Shown piece by piece: positions 34,694-41,915 of a DNA stretch of 64,000 nt. Both the position numbers and the translations under genes were made by a program. Numbering within the stretch: the first letter of the stretch is position 1; each line of letters opens with the position of its first letter. Under the pieces are notes generated by a model that saw nothing but the letters and a program-made list of their open reading frames with translations, had not been told where the DNA came from and made no database searches. The DNA lies in NCBI RefSeq assembly GCF_022631375.1, contig NZ_JALBGC010000003.1, positions 186,001-250,000 of the forward strand, given 5' to 3'. The DNA is from Hymenobacter cyanobacteriorum (GTDB lineage: Bacteria; Bacteroidota; Bacteroidia; Cytophagales; Hymenobacteraceae).

Positions 34694-35239
34694 TTACGCT
34701 GCAGCAGATGGTGTTTGTAAATCATCGCCTTCCCATTTCTCCGACTCTGGTTCAGGGTCAGGATGGTAGATAGACTGCTTTAAAAGGAATCGTGCAGCTT
34801 GCATAGCGACGGGATTTGCTTTGCCTCTAGGCGCAGGGTCACGATAAAGTATATCTGCATGCATTGGCAAACCGGAATCCTCAGTTGTGGGCTCAATCTC
34901 AGTAACGAGTTGGAGATTGTTATCCAATGGCGTAGCTTCTACCGTTACAACGCCATTGACTTCAGGAATTTCGTTGGCTTGGCTAATTGCAACCGCAGGC
35001 AATGTTGCCATGCCAACATAAAGGCTTTTGTCTCCTATGCGTAATTTACTACAGTGCTGTTTGCAGAAATGCGCACTAGTATAAGCCAAGCGTAATACCG
35101 AAACATCACGCTTAGCTGGCGGAGGTAAAAAGGCTTCAGGCTTTAAGCTCTTTTTGCTGTCAGAATAAAAGAATGGATGAACAATACCGCGAACAAGGGT
35201 CTCAGTAGGCGCAATACTACGCGGTATAGATTGAGCCAT
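34694..35239 (-). CDS. Unknown protein, third gene of the TIGR04255-like operon
   Basis: A 181-residue protein with no recognised family. N-terminal MAQSIPRSIAPTETLVRGIVHPFFY, then EAFLPPPAKRDVSVLRLAYTSAHFCKQHCSKLRIGDKSLYVGMATL, with two close Cys residues that could bind metal, and an acidic tail ending DPEPESEKWEGDD. AT-rich like its two partners. The reading frame overlaps the upstream gene's end by 23 bases (35 if MIRPM at 35,251 is used), indicating translational coupling. Followed by a terminator. Confidence 0.6.
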   Translation of the reverse strand: MAQSIPRSIAPTETLVRGIVHPFFYSDSKKSLKPEAFLPPPAKRDVSVLRLAYTSAHFCKQHCSKLRIGDKSLYVGMATLPAVAISQANEIPEVNGVVTVEATPLDNNLQLVTEIEPTTEDSGLPMHADILYRDPAPRGKANPVAMQAARFLLKQSIYHPDPEPESEKWEGDDLQTPSAAA

Positions 35240-35768
35240 TGGACGTATCATCAGCTGGAAACAACTCGCACAATAAAGAAGTCACACGAGTCAGCAACTC
35301 AGGATTAGGATACGTTTCAGCCATTGCCAGTTGTGGATGGCCCTTAACTTCAGCTATAAACGACCAATCTTCGTCACCAACCTCCACACTCAAATAGTCG
35401 TCGCCCCGCGTCCATTCTAGCGTTACTGTTCCATAAGGTGTAGGAGTCAGTCCATCAATAGACAAACTTGAAGTCCATGCGTAAGGTAAACGGTTGATAA
35501 GGTCAATCACGTTACCAACTGCTGCCGCTGATGGAGCCACTGCCCCATAGCCGTCCCAATTTTCAGCCAACGCTGAAAACCGGGTGACTTGTTGACATAA
35601 CAGCCCTACATGATGAGTGCGTACTGACGTGATGAACGCGTCAGGAGACTGCTGTACGGCCTGACCAGGTATGGTAACAGGCTTCAGCAGTTCAGCTTTT
35701 ACCGAGGCTACACTCATAACGGTAAGTGAAGCTGTTGCGAATGGTCGCAATAGAGTGCTGAGGTTCAT
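35217..35768 (-). CDS. Unknown protein with NWDGYGA motif, second gene of the operon
   Basis: A 183-residue protein. The central FSALAENWDGYGAVAPSAAAVGNVIDLINRLPYAW, followed by LTPTPYGTVTLEWTRGDDYLSVEVGDEDWSFIAEV, matches a pattern I recognise from small proteins of mobile elements (L..NWDGYGA.P.....A...). No enzyme motif is apparent. It overlaps the upstream gene's stop by 4 bases and the downstream gene's start. A regulatory or adaptor role in a defence or toxin-like module is a guess from context. Confidence 0.65.
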   Translation of the reverse strand: MNLSTLLRPFATASLTVMSVASVKAELLKPVTIPGQAVQQSPDAFITSVRTHHVGLLCQQVTRFSALAENWDGYGAVAPSAAAVGNVIDLINRLPYAWTSSLSIDGLTPTPYGTVTLEWTRGDDYLSVEVGDEDWSFIAEVKGHPQLAMAETYPNPELLTRVTSLLCELFPADDTSNGSIYTA

Positions 35769-36577
35769 GCAGTAAGACCAATTAGTTGTTGGATTTCTGG
35801 CTGTAGAATACCAGACAATACGGATTTATTGTGCTCGTGTGCTTGCTGTAGTACGGATTTTAACTGATTTGGCTGGGCTAATAAATTCGCTAAATCAGTC
35901 GGATTGACAAATTGATGAATCACATTATGACTAATAGTTGCAACCGGTTTATTCTCAGTCAATGAGGTTATGTGTAATCTGTCATAGAATGGCAATTCGG
36001 TAGCTCTGCTCGGTACAGTCAATAATAATTCGCTAGATGAGCCGTCAAAGAAATGAGACGGCAAATAAGCGGTATTCTGCTGGTACAATTGCGCTAACGG
36101 GAAAGGCATTGAGGGATGTGTCCATTCCATTACGTCCTGGTAGTGAAGGCCGGCAGCCAATACTATCATGTTATTCAGCAATGGAGCTAGCCTTTCGGCT
36201 ATTCGTTGAAACGAATCAATAAAATCGGCCCAACGCTCATAACGCAGATTATGGTATGATAACCCTACTCGTTCTGGGTCATTGCGTATTTGCAGAACAC
36301 GGGTTTGCGTACCGTTTTCTATAAAAGCAGCATATACCCCAGGCAAGCCGTGTTTCTTTGTACTTGCAGCCATACTGCCGATTTCTTGCAGTTGACCTTC
36401 AATATGCACCTCCATTCCTTGCATAAGTTCAACACGGTTGAACTCGTCGGGGAATTGCTCGAGCAGCACCACTCTGAATGCATCAGCATGTACGAAAGGC
36501 GAGCCAAAAAATAAGCTGATTGATGCTTCTTTAATCGCATGCTTCTCATGAGGAAGCCGCAGGAACTGCTGTATCAT
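35765..36577 (-). CDS. TIGR04255-like protein, first gene of the operon
   Basis: A 270-residue protein that resembles the sporadically distributed TIGR04255 family. It has an early IKEASISLFFGSPF strand, a central LQIRNDPERVGLSYHNLRYERWADFIDSFQRIAERLAPLL (the Y..W..F......l segment typical of the family), and a C-terminal DRLHITSLTENKPV part. No signal peptide or membrane helix. AT-rich. First gene of a tightly coupled three-gene operon placed between the cargo region and the tRNA-fMet boundary, a usual site for accessory systems. The family's biochemical function is unknown to me; the assignment rests on pattern only. Confidence 0.6.
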   Translation of the reverse strand: MIQQFLRLPHEKHAIKEASISLFFGSPFVHADAFRVVLLEQFPDEFNRVELMQGMEVHIEGQLQEIGSMAASTKKHGLPGVYAAFIENGTQTRVLQIRNDPERVGLSYHNLRYERWADFIDSFQRIAERLAPLLNNMIVLAAGLHYQDVMEWTHPSMPFPLAQLYQQNTAYLPSHFFDGSSSELLLTVPSRATELPFYDRLHITSLTENKPVATISHNVIHQFVNPTDLANLLAQPNQLKSVLQQAHEHNKSVLSGILQPEIQQLIGLTA

Positions 36578-36804
36578 GCGTAGTAAAGCGGTAAATCATT
36601 CATTGGCACAAAGCTAAGCTGTTAGCAACAACAACAACAACTGTTCACCCATTAATATGTGTCATAGGAATAACTAAGGCCGCATAGTCTCGCACACCTT
36701 TTCAAACACTAAAACAGAAAACGCCTCTTACGGTGTAGTAAGGAGCATTTCGTGGCAACAGATGAAGCTAAAGAGAAAGATTTAATCACACACCAAAGTT
36801 TATG

Positions 36805-36830
36805 GTGTGTACCCCTACGCGTACCCCTGT
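36805..36830. repeat. Right-end copy of the 26-bp terminal repeat
   Basis: This stretch (gtgtgtacccctacgcgtac onward) matches 58-83 at 23 of 26 positions in the same orientation and lies 43 bases before the tRNA-fMet gene. A local inverted pair, cacacca/tggtgtg (36,788-36,794 and 36,803-36,809), overlaps it. Likely integrase arm sites. The rest of 36,578-36,837 shows no gene. Confidence 0.6.
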
Positions 36831-36837
36831 AAAGAAA

Positions 36838-36868
36838 AAAGGCCGTTTCCTGATTGGAAACGGCCTTT
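36838..36868 (-). terminator. Intrinsic terminator of tRNA-fMet
   Basis: A 13-bp perfect stem, AAAGGCCGTTTCC (36,838-36,850) with GGAAACGGCCTTT (36,856-36,868) around a TGATT loop, is followed on the minus strand by a T-rich run. It sits four bases from the tRNA 3' end and also insulates the chromosome from the element. Confidence 0.85.
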
Positions 36869-36872
36869 TAGG

Positions 36873-36945
<73 letters not shown>

Positions 36946-37120
36946 CTGTTTTGGTGCTGCAAAGGTAGCTAAAGAATTGGTTGAAACAAGTAGAAAGGGC
37001 TCTTTTTTTCTTCTGCGCTGCTGAACTGCACTCATTGCTTCAATAAAACACTGACTGCTTGCGAATTGCAGAAACACAGATTACGGCTCATTGAAATGAG
37101 TGGCCTCTGCGTCCTTATTC

Positions 37121-37128
37121 TACCTTTG
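37121..37128 (+). promoter_or_regulatory. Bacteroidota -7 box (TACCTTTG)
   Basis: Exact TAnnTTTG match 25 bases before the ATG of the next gene; a TTG lies at 37,091-37,093 but its spacing is longer than usual. Likely promoter of the 37,154 gene. Confidence 0.45.
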
Positions 37129-37153
37129 CAGCTTAGTCATCAACCCAGCACGC

Positions 37154-37573
37154 ATGAGTCCCGTTCGGGTCGACGATTTTTTGGAAATCAGCTACCGGGC
37201 CGATTTGGATGTGCTGGTGGCCCGCTGGCTCCGGCCCGTGGAGTTGCCCGAGTTGCAGGCTGGCTACGAGCAGCTACTGGCCGCCGCCCAGGCCGGAGCC
37301 GGCCGCCGCTGGCTGGTTGACGTGCGCCGCCGCTTCAACACCCACCAAGTGGGCGCGCAGTGGATGGTGAGCAGCCTGCTGCCGCGCCTGGGGCCCGCGC
37401 TGGGCGGCCGCAGCCGGTTGGCCTACCTGCTGGCCCCCATGTACCTGCGCGATTCGGCCGCCGACTCAGCCTTTCCGCCCCAATCCTATTTCGAGGGCAA
37501 ACCTTTTATTGGCGACCGGTTTATCGAGGAAAATGCGGCCATTGAGTGGCTGCGCGCGGATATTGCGGGCTGA
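37154..37573 (+). CDS. Small STAS-like hypothetical protein (paralogue 1 of 3)
   Basis: A 139-residue protein (MSPVRVDDFLEISYRADLDVLVARWLRPVELPELQAGYEQLL...RRWLVDVRRRFNTHQVGAQWMVSSLLPRLG...). Its order of segments - beta start, 'dvLv.RW', helix, a central 'WLvDvRrR', 'W....llPrl', a hydrophobic strand, and a final EENAAIEWLR - is repeated in the genes at 40,951 and 55,578. The layout resembles SpoIIAA/STAS-like or PAS-less regulatory modules of Hymenobacter-type genomes. Cytosolic. Molecular role unknown. Confidence 0.6.
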   Translation: MSPVRVDDFLEISYRADLDVLVARWLRPVELPELQAGYEQLLAAAQAGAGRRWLVDVRRRFNTHQVGAQWMVSSLLPRLGPALGGRSRLAYLLAPMYLRDSAADSAFPPQSYFEGKPFIGDRFIEENAAIEWLRADIAG

Positions 37574-37687
37574 CTAGTCCGGCAGCCAATGTAGCCCCGA
37601 ACGGCAATGAAACGGGCACGGCGTAAGCGGACAGGGCTGCGTATAGGTTGCCATCACCGCTAATTTCCGCCTCACGCCCGCCTGCTT

Positions 37688-38350
37688 ATGCTGCCGCTTC
37701 AGTTCACCACTTCCCGTACCGCCCGTTATTTATGCCTGGGCGAGCCCGGGCCGGCCATTGCCCACGTGTGGGTGTGCCTGCACGGACACGGCCAGCCCCT
37801 GGCCGAGCTGGCCGCCCACCTGCAACACCTCGACACGCCCGAGCGCCTGCTGCTGCTGCCCGAGGCCCTGAGCCGCTACGAGCAGCCCCAGGATGCCAAC
37901 GCCGACGGCATCATCGACGAAGCCCCGCGCACCGATGCGGCCTGGTTTGCGGCCGAAACCCTGCTGCCCGACCTCACCGACCTGGCGGCCTACCTCGATG
38001 CGCTGACCAGCCAGGTGCTGACCGCCTGCCCGCCCAACACGCCCGTAACGGTGCTGGGCTACGGCCACGGCGCCGCTGCCGCCTGCCGCTGGCTGGCCGG
38101 CAACGGCCGCGCCTACAACCGCCTCATTCTGGTGGCCCCGGTGTTTCCGCCCGAAATTGACCGGCGCGCTACGCTGGTGGCCCTGCCCGAGCACCCCGTG
38201 CTGGTGGTGAGCACCACTACCGACACCTACTCGCCCGAAGCCGCCGGCGAAGGCCTGATGCAGGACCTGCTCGAAGTGGGCCTGAGCGCCCAGCAGCGCC
38301 TGGTGGATGCGACCGGGCCATTGCCACTGGCGGCGTTGGCGGGAGTTTAA
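37688..38350 (+). CDS. Phospholipase/carboxylesterase-like alpha/beta hydrolase lacking the catalytic Ser
   Basis: A 220-residue cytosolic protein of the esterase (YpfH/AB-hydrolase 2) type: VWVCLHGHGQ near 30 forms the oxyanion strand, VTVLGYGHGAAAACRWL near 120 is the nucleophile elbow, and HPVLVVSTTTDTYSP carries the usual late Asp. The elbow reads GYGHG where active members have GxSxG (usually GFSQG), so the nucleophile Ser is replaced by His. The final histidine region (..DATGPLP) is also abnormal. The fold is likely kept but classical esterase activity is doubtful. Confidence 0.65.
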   Translation: MLPLQFTTSRTARYLCLGEPGPAIAHVWVCLHGHGQPLAELAAHLQHLDTPERLLLLPEALSRYEQPQDANADGIIDEAPRTDAAWFAAETLLPDLTDLAAYLDALTSQVLTACPPNTPVTVLGYGHGAAAACRWLAGNGRAYNRLILVAPVFPPEIDRRATLVALPEHPVLVVSTTTDTYSPEAAGEGLMQDLLEVGLSAQQRLVDATGPLPLAALAGV

Positions 38351-38453
38351 AAAAACCAACAGGTGGGTCCATCGTACCGGACTGTGAGGCGCCCTGCCCC
38401 TACAGGCAGCCAATATGAAGTGAGTTAAACCGGGCTAGGCACTTTTTTGATGC

Positions 38454-39521
38454 CTATTCGATGCTGAACCGATTTTTAAACCGGGCGAGCGGTGATTCGA
38501 CCCAGCGCCAGGACAGGGCACTGAGCAACGCCAACACCGGCACCAGCAGCAGCAGCAACATCAAGGGCTGCATAAAAAAGCGCCGTTGTTCGGCGCTCTC
38601 GCTGAAATGATACACGAGCCGTTGCCAGAACACCAGCAGCGGCAAATGATACAGGTAGAGGCTATAACTGCGCTGGCCCACCCACTGCACGACGGGGTGC
38701 ACCAACCCCAGCCGCCGACCAGCGCCGGGGTTGTGCAGCAGCCACCCAATAGTCAGCCCATCGGCGAGGGCCAACCCGATGCTTTGGGCAAGCACCTGGC
38801 TACTGGTCCAGCCCCCGGGGCCGGTCCACAAGCGGAGGGCGGCCCAGCATAGCCAAGCCAGCAGCACGTAGCGGCCCTGGGCCACCCGGCTCAGCCAGGC
38901 ACGGCCCTGCGCTTGGCAGAGCACGGCACCCAAGGCAAATAAATCGAGGTTGGAAGGCAGCAGCAGGTGCACCATGTCGGGGCGTACCAGCGCAGCCCAA
39001 ACGCCCCGAAACGCCCAACCGGCGGCCACTACCAGCAGCAAGGGCATCAAACGTCGGCCCAGGCCGGCCAGCAGCCAGGGCCACAAAAGATAGAACTGCA
39101 ACTCAACCGCAATGGTCCAGAGATGCCCAATGCCATCGCCCCAACCATGCGACTTGTATATCAACAAATTAGCTGTCGGCAGCAAAAACCAGACAGGGTG
39201 TTCGCGCACGGTGGCCAGTGGCAGCAGCGCGCAGCCCAGCAGCGTGAGGTAATAGAGGGGCACAATTCGTAGCACCCGCCGCAAATAGAAGATGCCCAGC
39301 CGACGCCCCCAGGCCCCCGGGGCACCGGGGTAGGCACCGCTGCGCCAGATGATGCCCGTGACAAGGTAGCCGCTCAATACAAAAAACAAGCTGGGCCCTA
39401 ATTCGCCAAACGGAAAAAACGGCTGGAGCCAGTGCTGCACCAGCACGATGCTGACGGCCAAGGCGCGCAAGCCGGTCAGTTCGCGGCAATAGGCGGGCGA
39501 GGAAGGAGGCGAAAGGAACAT
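38454..39521 (-). CDS. Acyltransferase 3 family membrane protein
   Basis: A 355-residue inner-membrane protein of the OatA/NodX-type acyltransferase family. It opens with RELTGLRALAVSIVLVQHWLQPFFPFGELGPSLFFVLSGYLVTGIIW, the R..G.RalA...V...H and FFvlSGyL signatures, followed by about nine further hydrophobic segments and an RSYSLYLYHLPLLVFW motif near 290. It would transfer acyl groups to an exported carbohydrate. Start at MFLSPP (39,521), because the upstream MRLLLGA frame adds non-family residues. Divergent from the MFS gene. Confidence 0.88.
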   Translation of the reverse strand: MFLSPPSSPAYCRELTGLRALAVSIVLVQHWLQPFFPFGELGPSLFFVLSGYLVTGIIWRSGAYPGAPGAWGRRLGIFYLRRVLRIVPLYYLTLLGCALLPLATVREHPVWFLLPTANLLIYKSHGWGDGIGHLWTIAVELQFYLLWPWLLAGLGRRLMPLLLVVAAGWAFRGVWAALVRPDMVHLLLPSNLDLFALGAVLCQAQGRAWLSRVAQGRYVLLAWLCWAALRLWTGPGGWTSSQVLAQSIGLALADGLTIGWLLHNPGAGRRLGLVHPVVQWVGQRSYSLYLYHLPLLVFWQRLVYHFSESAEQRRFFMQPLMLLLLLVPVLALLSALSWRWVESPLARFKNRFSIE

Positions 39522-39623
39522 GGCACCTAAAAGGAGCCGCAAAGTACGGGATGGCCCCAGAGTACGCGCTTTCTTCGGACCTTTGCGGCCCGGCGGCCGG
39601 CCGGTGCTTTTTGCTACTCGCTT

Positions 39624-40880
39624 ATGTCTGATAAACGCTCGCCCGCGCTGGGCTTCATCTTCGTTACCATTCTCATCGATGTAATTGGGCTGGGCATTAT
39701 CATTCCGGTAGTGCCCAAGCTGATTGAGCAGCTCACCGGCGAGGGGCTGAGCCGGGCGTCGGTGTATTCGGGCTGGCTCACGTTTGCCTACGCGGCGGCG
39801 CAGTTCTGCTTCGCGCCGGTGATGGGCGGCCTCAGCGACAAGCTGGGACGGCGGCCGGTGCTGCTAGCCGCGCTGCTCGGGCTGGGGCTCGACTACATTT
39901 TCCTGAGCTTCGCACCCACGCTGGCCTGGCTGTTTGTGGGGCGGGTGCTGGCGGGCATCACCGGGGCCAGCTTCACCACGGCCACGGCCTACATTGCCGA
40001 CATCAGCACGCCCGAGAAGCGGGCCCAGAACTTTGGGCTGGTGGGCGTGGCCTTCGGGCTGGGCTTCATCATCGGGCCCACGGTAGGCGGGCTGCTGGCG
40101 CATTTCGGGCCGCGCATGCCGTTTATGGTGGCGGCGGGCCTGAGCCTGTGCAACTTCCTGTACGGGCTGCTGGTGCTGCCCGAGTCGTTGCCGGCCGAGT
40201 TGCGCCGGCCGTTTGAGTGGCGCCGGGCCAACCCGGTGGCTTCGCTGCTGCGGCTGGGCCGCTACCCCACGGTGCTGGGGCTGGTGGCGGCACTGGTGCT
40301 CATTTACCTGGCCGGCTCGGCGGTGCAGTCGGTCTGGACGTTCTACACCATGCTCAAGTTCAGCTGGACGGAGGGCATGGTGGGCTTTTCGCTGGGCGTG
40401 GTGGGGCTGTTTTCGGCGCTGGTGCAGGGCGGGCTGGTGCGGGTGGCCATTCCGAAGCTGGGCGCGGCCCGGGCCATCGTCATCGGCCTGCTGTGCTACG
40501 CGGTGGGCCTGGTGCTGTTTGCCTTTGCCAGCCGGGGCTGGCTGATGCTGGCGTTTCTGGCCCCCTACTGCCTGGGCGGTATTGCCGGGCCGGCCTTGCA
40601 GGGCACCATTTCGGGGCAGGTGCCGGCCAACGAGCAGGGCGAGCTGCAAGGGGCCCTCACCAGCCTGGTAAGCGCTACCGGCGTGGTGGGCCCGCTGCTG
40701 ATGACCTACCTGTTTGGCCATTTCACGGGGCCGCAGGCGCCGGTGTACTTTCCCGGCGCGCCCTTCATCATGGGCGCGGCGCTGGCACTGGCCAGTGGCT
40801 TGCTGGCGTATTATTCGCTAAAAAAATACCCGCCCGCCGACCTCAGCCTGGCGCCGGCCGAAGTAGCGGCGGCCCATTAG
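39624..40880 (+). CDS. MFS transporter, TetA/TCR-like
   Basis: A 418-residue 12-helix major facilitator. The first helix, [24 protein letters not shown], and the loop 2-3 motif [14 protein letters not shown] are diagnostic of the drug:H+ antiporter (TetA-like) subfamily; a second conserved block [17 protein letters not shown] lies at helix 5. TetA-like chromosomal copies in this phylum are annotated as tetracycline or multidrug exporters, but the substrate cannot be read from sequence. A GACCTTTG box at 39,579-39,586 may be its -7 element. Confidence 0.88.
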   Translation: MSDKRSPALGFIFVTILIDVIGLGIIIPVVPKLIEQLTGEGLSRASVYSGWLTFAYAAAQFCFAPVMGGLSDKLGRRPVLLAALLGLGLDYIFLSFAPTLAWLFVGRVLAGITGASFTTATAYIADISTPEKRAQNFGLVGVAFGLGFIIGPTVGGLLAHFGPRMPFMVAAGLSLCNFLYGLLVLPESLPAELRRPFEWRRANPVASLLRLGRYPTVLGLVAALVLIYLAGSAVQSVWTFYTMLKFSWTEGMVGFSLGVVGLFSALVQGGLVRVAIPKLGAARAIVIGLLCYAVGLVLFAFASRGWLMLAFLAPYCLGGIAGPALQGTISGQVPANEQGELQGALTSLVSATGVVGPLLMTYLFGHFTGPQAPVYFPGAPFIMGAALALASGLLAYYSLKKYPPADLSLAPAEVAAAH

Positions 40881-40950
40881 CTCCCGCCGCAATTAGAACC
40901 ACCGGCAACTATACTTGCGTAGATGCCACCTGCTCCGCCCGCCTTTTCCT

Positions 40951-41382
40951 ATGACTGACGACGCTCCTTCGCCCTTGCTGCAACTCGCCTATCGCCCCGA
41001 CCTCAACATTCTGGTGGGGCGCTGGGGCTACCAGCCGGCCCCGCACGAACTGCCGGCCGTGTACAAAGAAGTGCAGGAGCTGGCCCTGGAACACAACTGC
41101 CGGTTCTGGCTCCAGGATATTCGCCGCCGCACCCTCAACGACCCGGCCACCACGCGCTGGCTGCTGCAGGATTTTTTCCCCGGCATGGCCCGACGCCTGG
41201 GTGGTCGCCTCTACATTGCCTACCTGGTGGGCCCGGCTCTGCACGACTCCATTGTGAACCGGCCCGACTACATTCCGGCCGAGGCTTCCGACGAGCAGCC
41301 GTTTGCCGTGTCGTTTTTTGGCGATGAGGGCGCGGCCATGCAGTGGCTGCAGGCGCGGCCGGCCGATGCGCCGGTGGGCTAG
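40951..41382 (+). CDS. Small STAS-like hypothetical protein (paralogue 2 of 3)
   Basis: A 143-residue paralogue of the 37,154 gene: LLQLAYRPDLNILVGRWGYQPAPHELPAVYKEVQ, then RFWLQDIRRRTLNDPATTRWLLQDFFPGMA and GDEGAAMQWLQ. Only the central (W/L).(V/D).R(R/Q) core and the final AA..WL are well conserved among the three. 70 bases downstream of the MFS gene, followed by a strong terminator. Role unknown. Confidence 0.6.
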   Translation: MTDDAPSPLLQLAYRPDLNILVGRWGYQPAPHELPAVYKEVQELALEHNCRFWLQDIRRRTLNDPATTRWLLQDFFPGMARRLGGRLYIAYLVGPALHDSIVNRPDYIPAEASDEQPFAVSFFGDEGAAMQWLQARPADAPVG

Positions 41383-41418
41383 CGCAGCTTGGCGCAGCAC
41401 ATTTTTTGACGGCAGCAA

Positions 41419-41449
41419 CCCCATTTCCCCGGCGGAAATGGGGTTTTTC
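41419..41449 (+). terminator. Intrinsic terminator
   Basis: CCCCATTTCC (41,419-41,428) and GGAAATGGGG (41,434-41,443) form a 10-bp perfect stem with a CCGGC loop followed by TTTTTCTTTTTT. Ends the 40,951 gene transcript. Confidence 0.9.
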
Positions 41450-41490
41450 TTTTTTCGGAAGAAATTTTGGATAACCCGACACACTATAAT

Positions 41491-41514
41491 TACGAAACAT
41501 TCGTAGATTTACGA
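41491..41514. promoter_or_regulatory. Probable BlaI-type operator overlapping the blaI promoter
   Basis: The sequence TACGAaacatTCGTAgattTACGA contains two overlapping inverted arrangements of TACGA/TCGTA half-sites, 31 bases before the blaI-like ATG. BlaI/MecI repressors bind dyads of this size upstream of their own gene, so autoregulation is likely. A TAGATTTA inside it is one mismatch from a -7 box. Confidence 0.6.
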
Positions 41515-41544
41515 CATCACCGTACCACCTAGCTCTTGCCAACC

Positions 41545-41913
41545 ATGGAACGCCTTACCCAACCCGAAGAGGACGCCCTGCGCGTGCTCTGGCCGCTGCC
41601 CGCCGGCGGCTTCGTGAAAGACGTGCTCGATGCCCTGCCCGCCCCGCGCCCGCCCTATACCACCCTGGCCAGCACCCTGCGCAACCTCGAGCGCAAGGGC
41701 TACGTGCGGGCCGAAAAGCTGGGCAACTCCTACCGCTTCGTGCCCGTGATAACGGCCGACGACTACCAGCGCCGCTCGCTGGGCACACTGGTGCAGCACC
41801 ACTTCCAGAACTCGTACAAAGACCTGGTGTCGTTTTTCGCCCAGGAAGAAAAAATCAGCGCGGCGGATTTGCAGGAGATTATTCGCCTCATCGAAAGCAA
41901 AAAGGAGCACTAG
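41545..41913 (+). CDS. blaI: BlaI/MecI-family transcriptional repressor
   Basis: A 122-residue winged-helix repressor: LTQPEEDALRVLWPLPAGGFVKDVLDAL, then PPYTTLASTLRNLERKGYVRAEKLGNSYRFVP (recognition helix and wing), and a C-terminal dimerisation helix KDLVSFFAQEEKISAADLQEIIRLIE. It is encoded two bases before a BlaR1-like sensor-protease. In this phylum the pair usually controls cell-envelope or antibiotic-stress genes, not necessarily a beta-lactamase; none is present nearby. Confidence 0.9.
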   Translation: MERLTQPEEDALRVLWPLPAGGFVKDVLDALPAPRPPYTTLASTLRNLERKGYVRAEKLGNSYRFVPVITADDYQRRSLGTLVQHHFQNSYKDLVSFFAQEEKISAADLQEIIRLIESKKEH

Positions 41914-41915
41914 TC

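Noticed and set aside
34326..34725. N-terminal extension of the 34,054 minus-strand gene
   Set aside because: It is the shadow of the Cys-rich exported protein gene and the terminator; the family-like sequence starts at MDIHAF.
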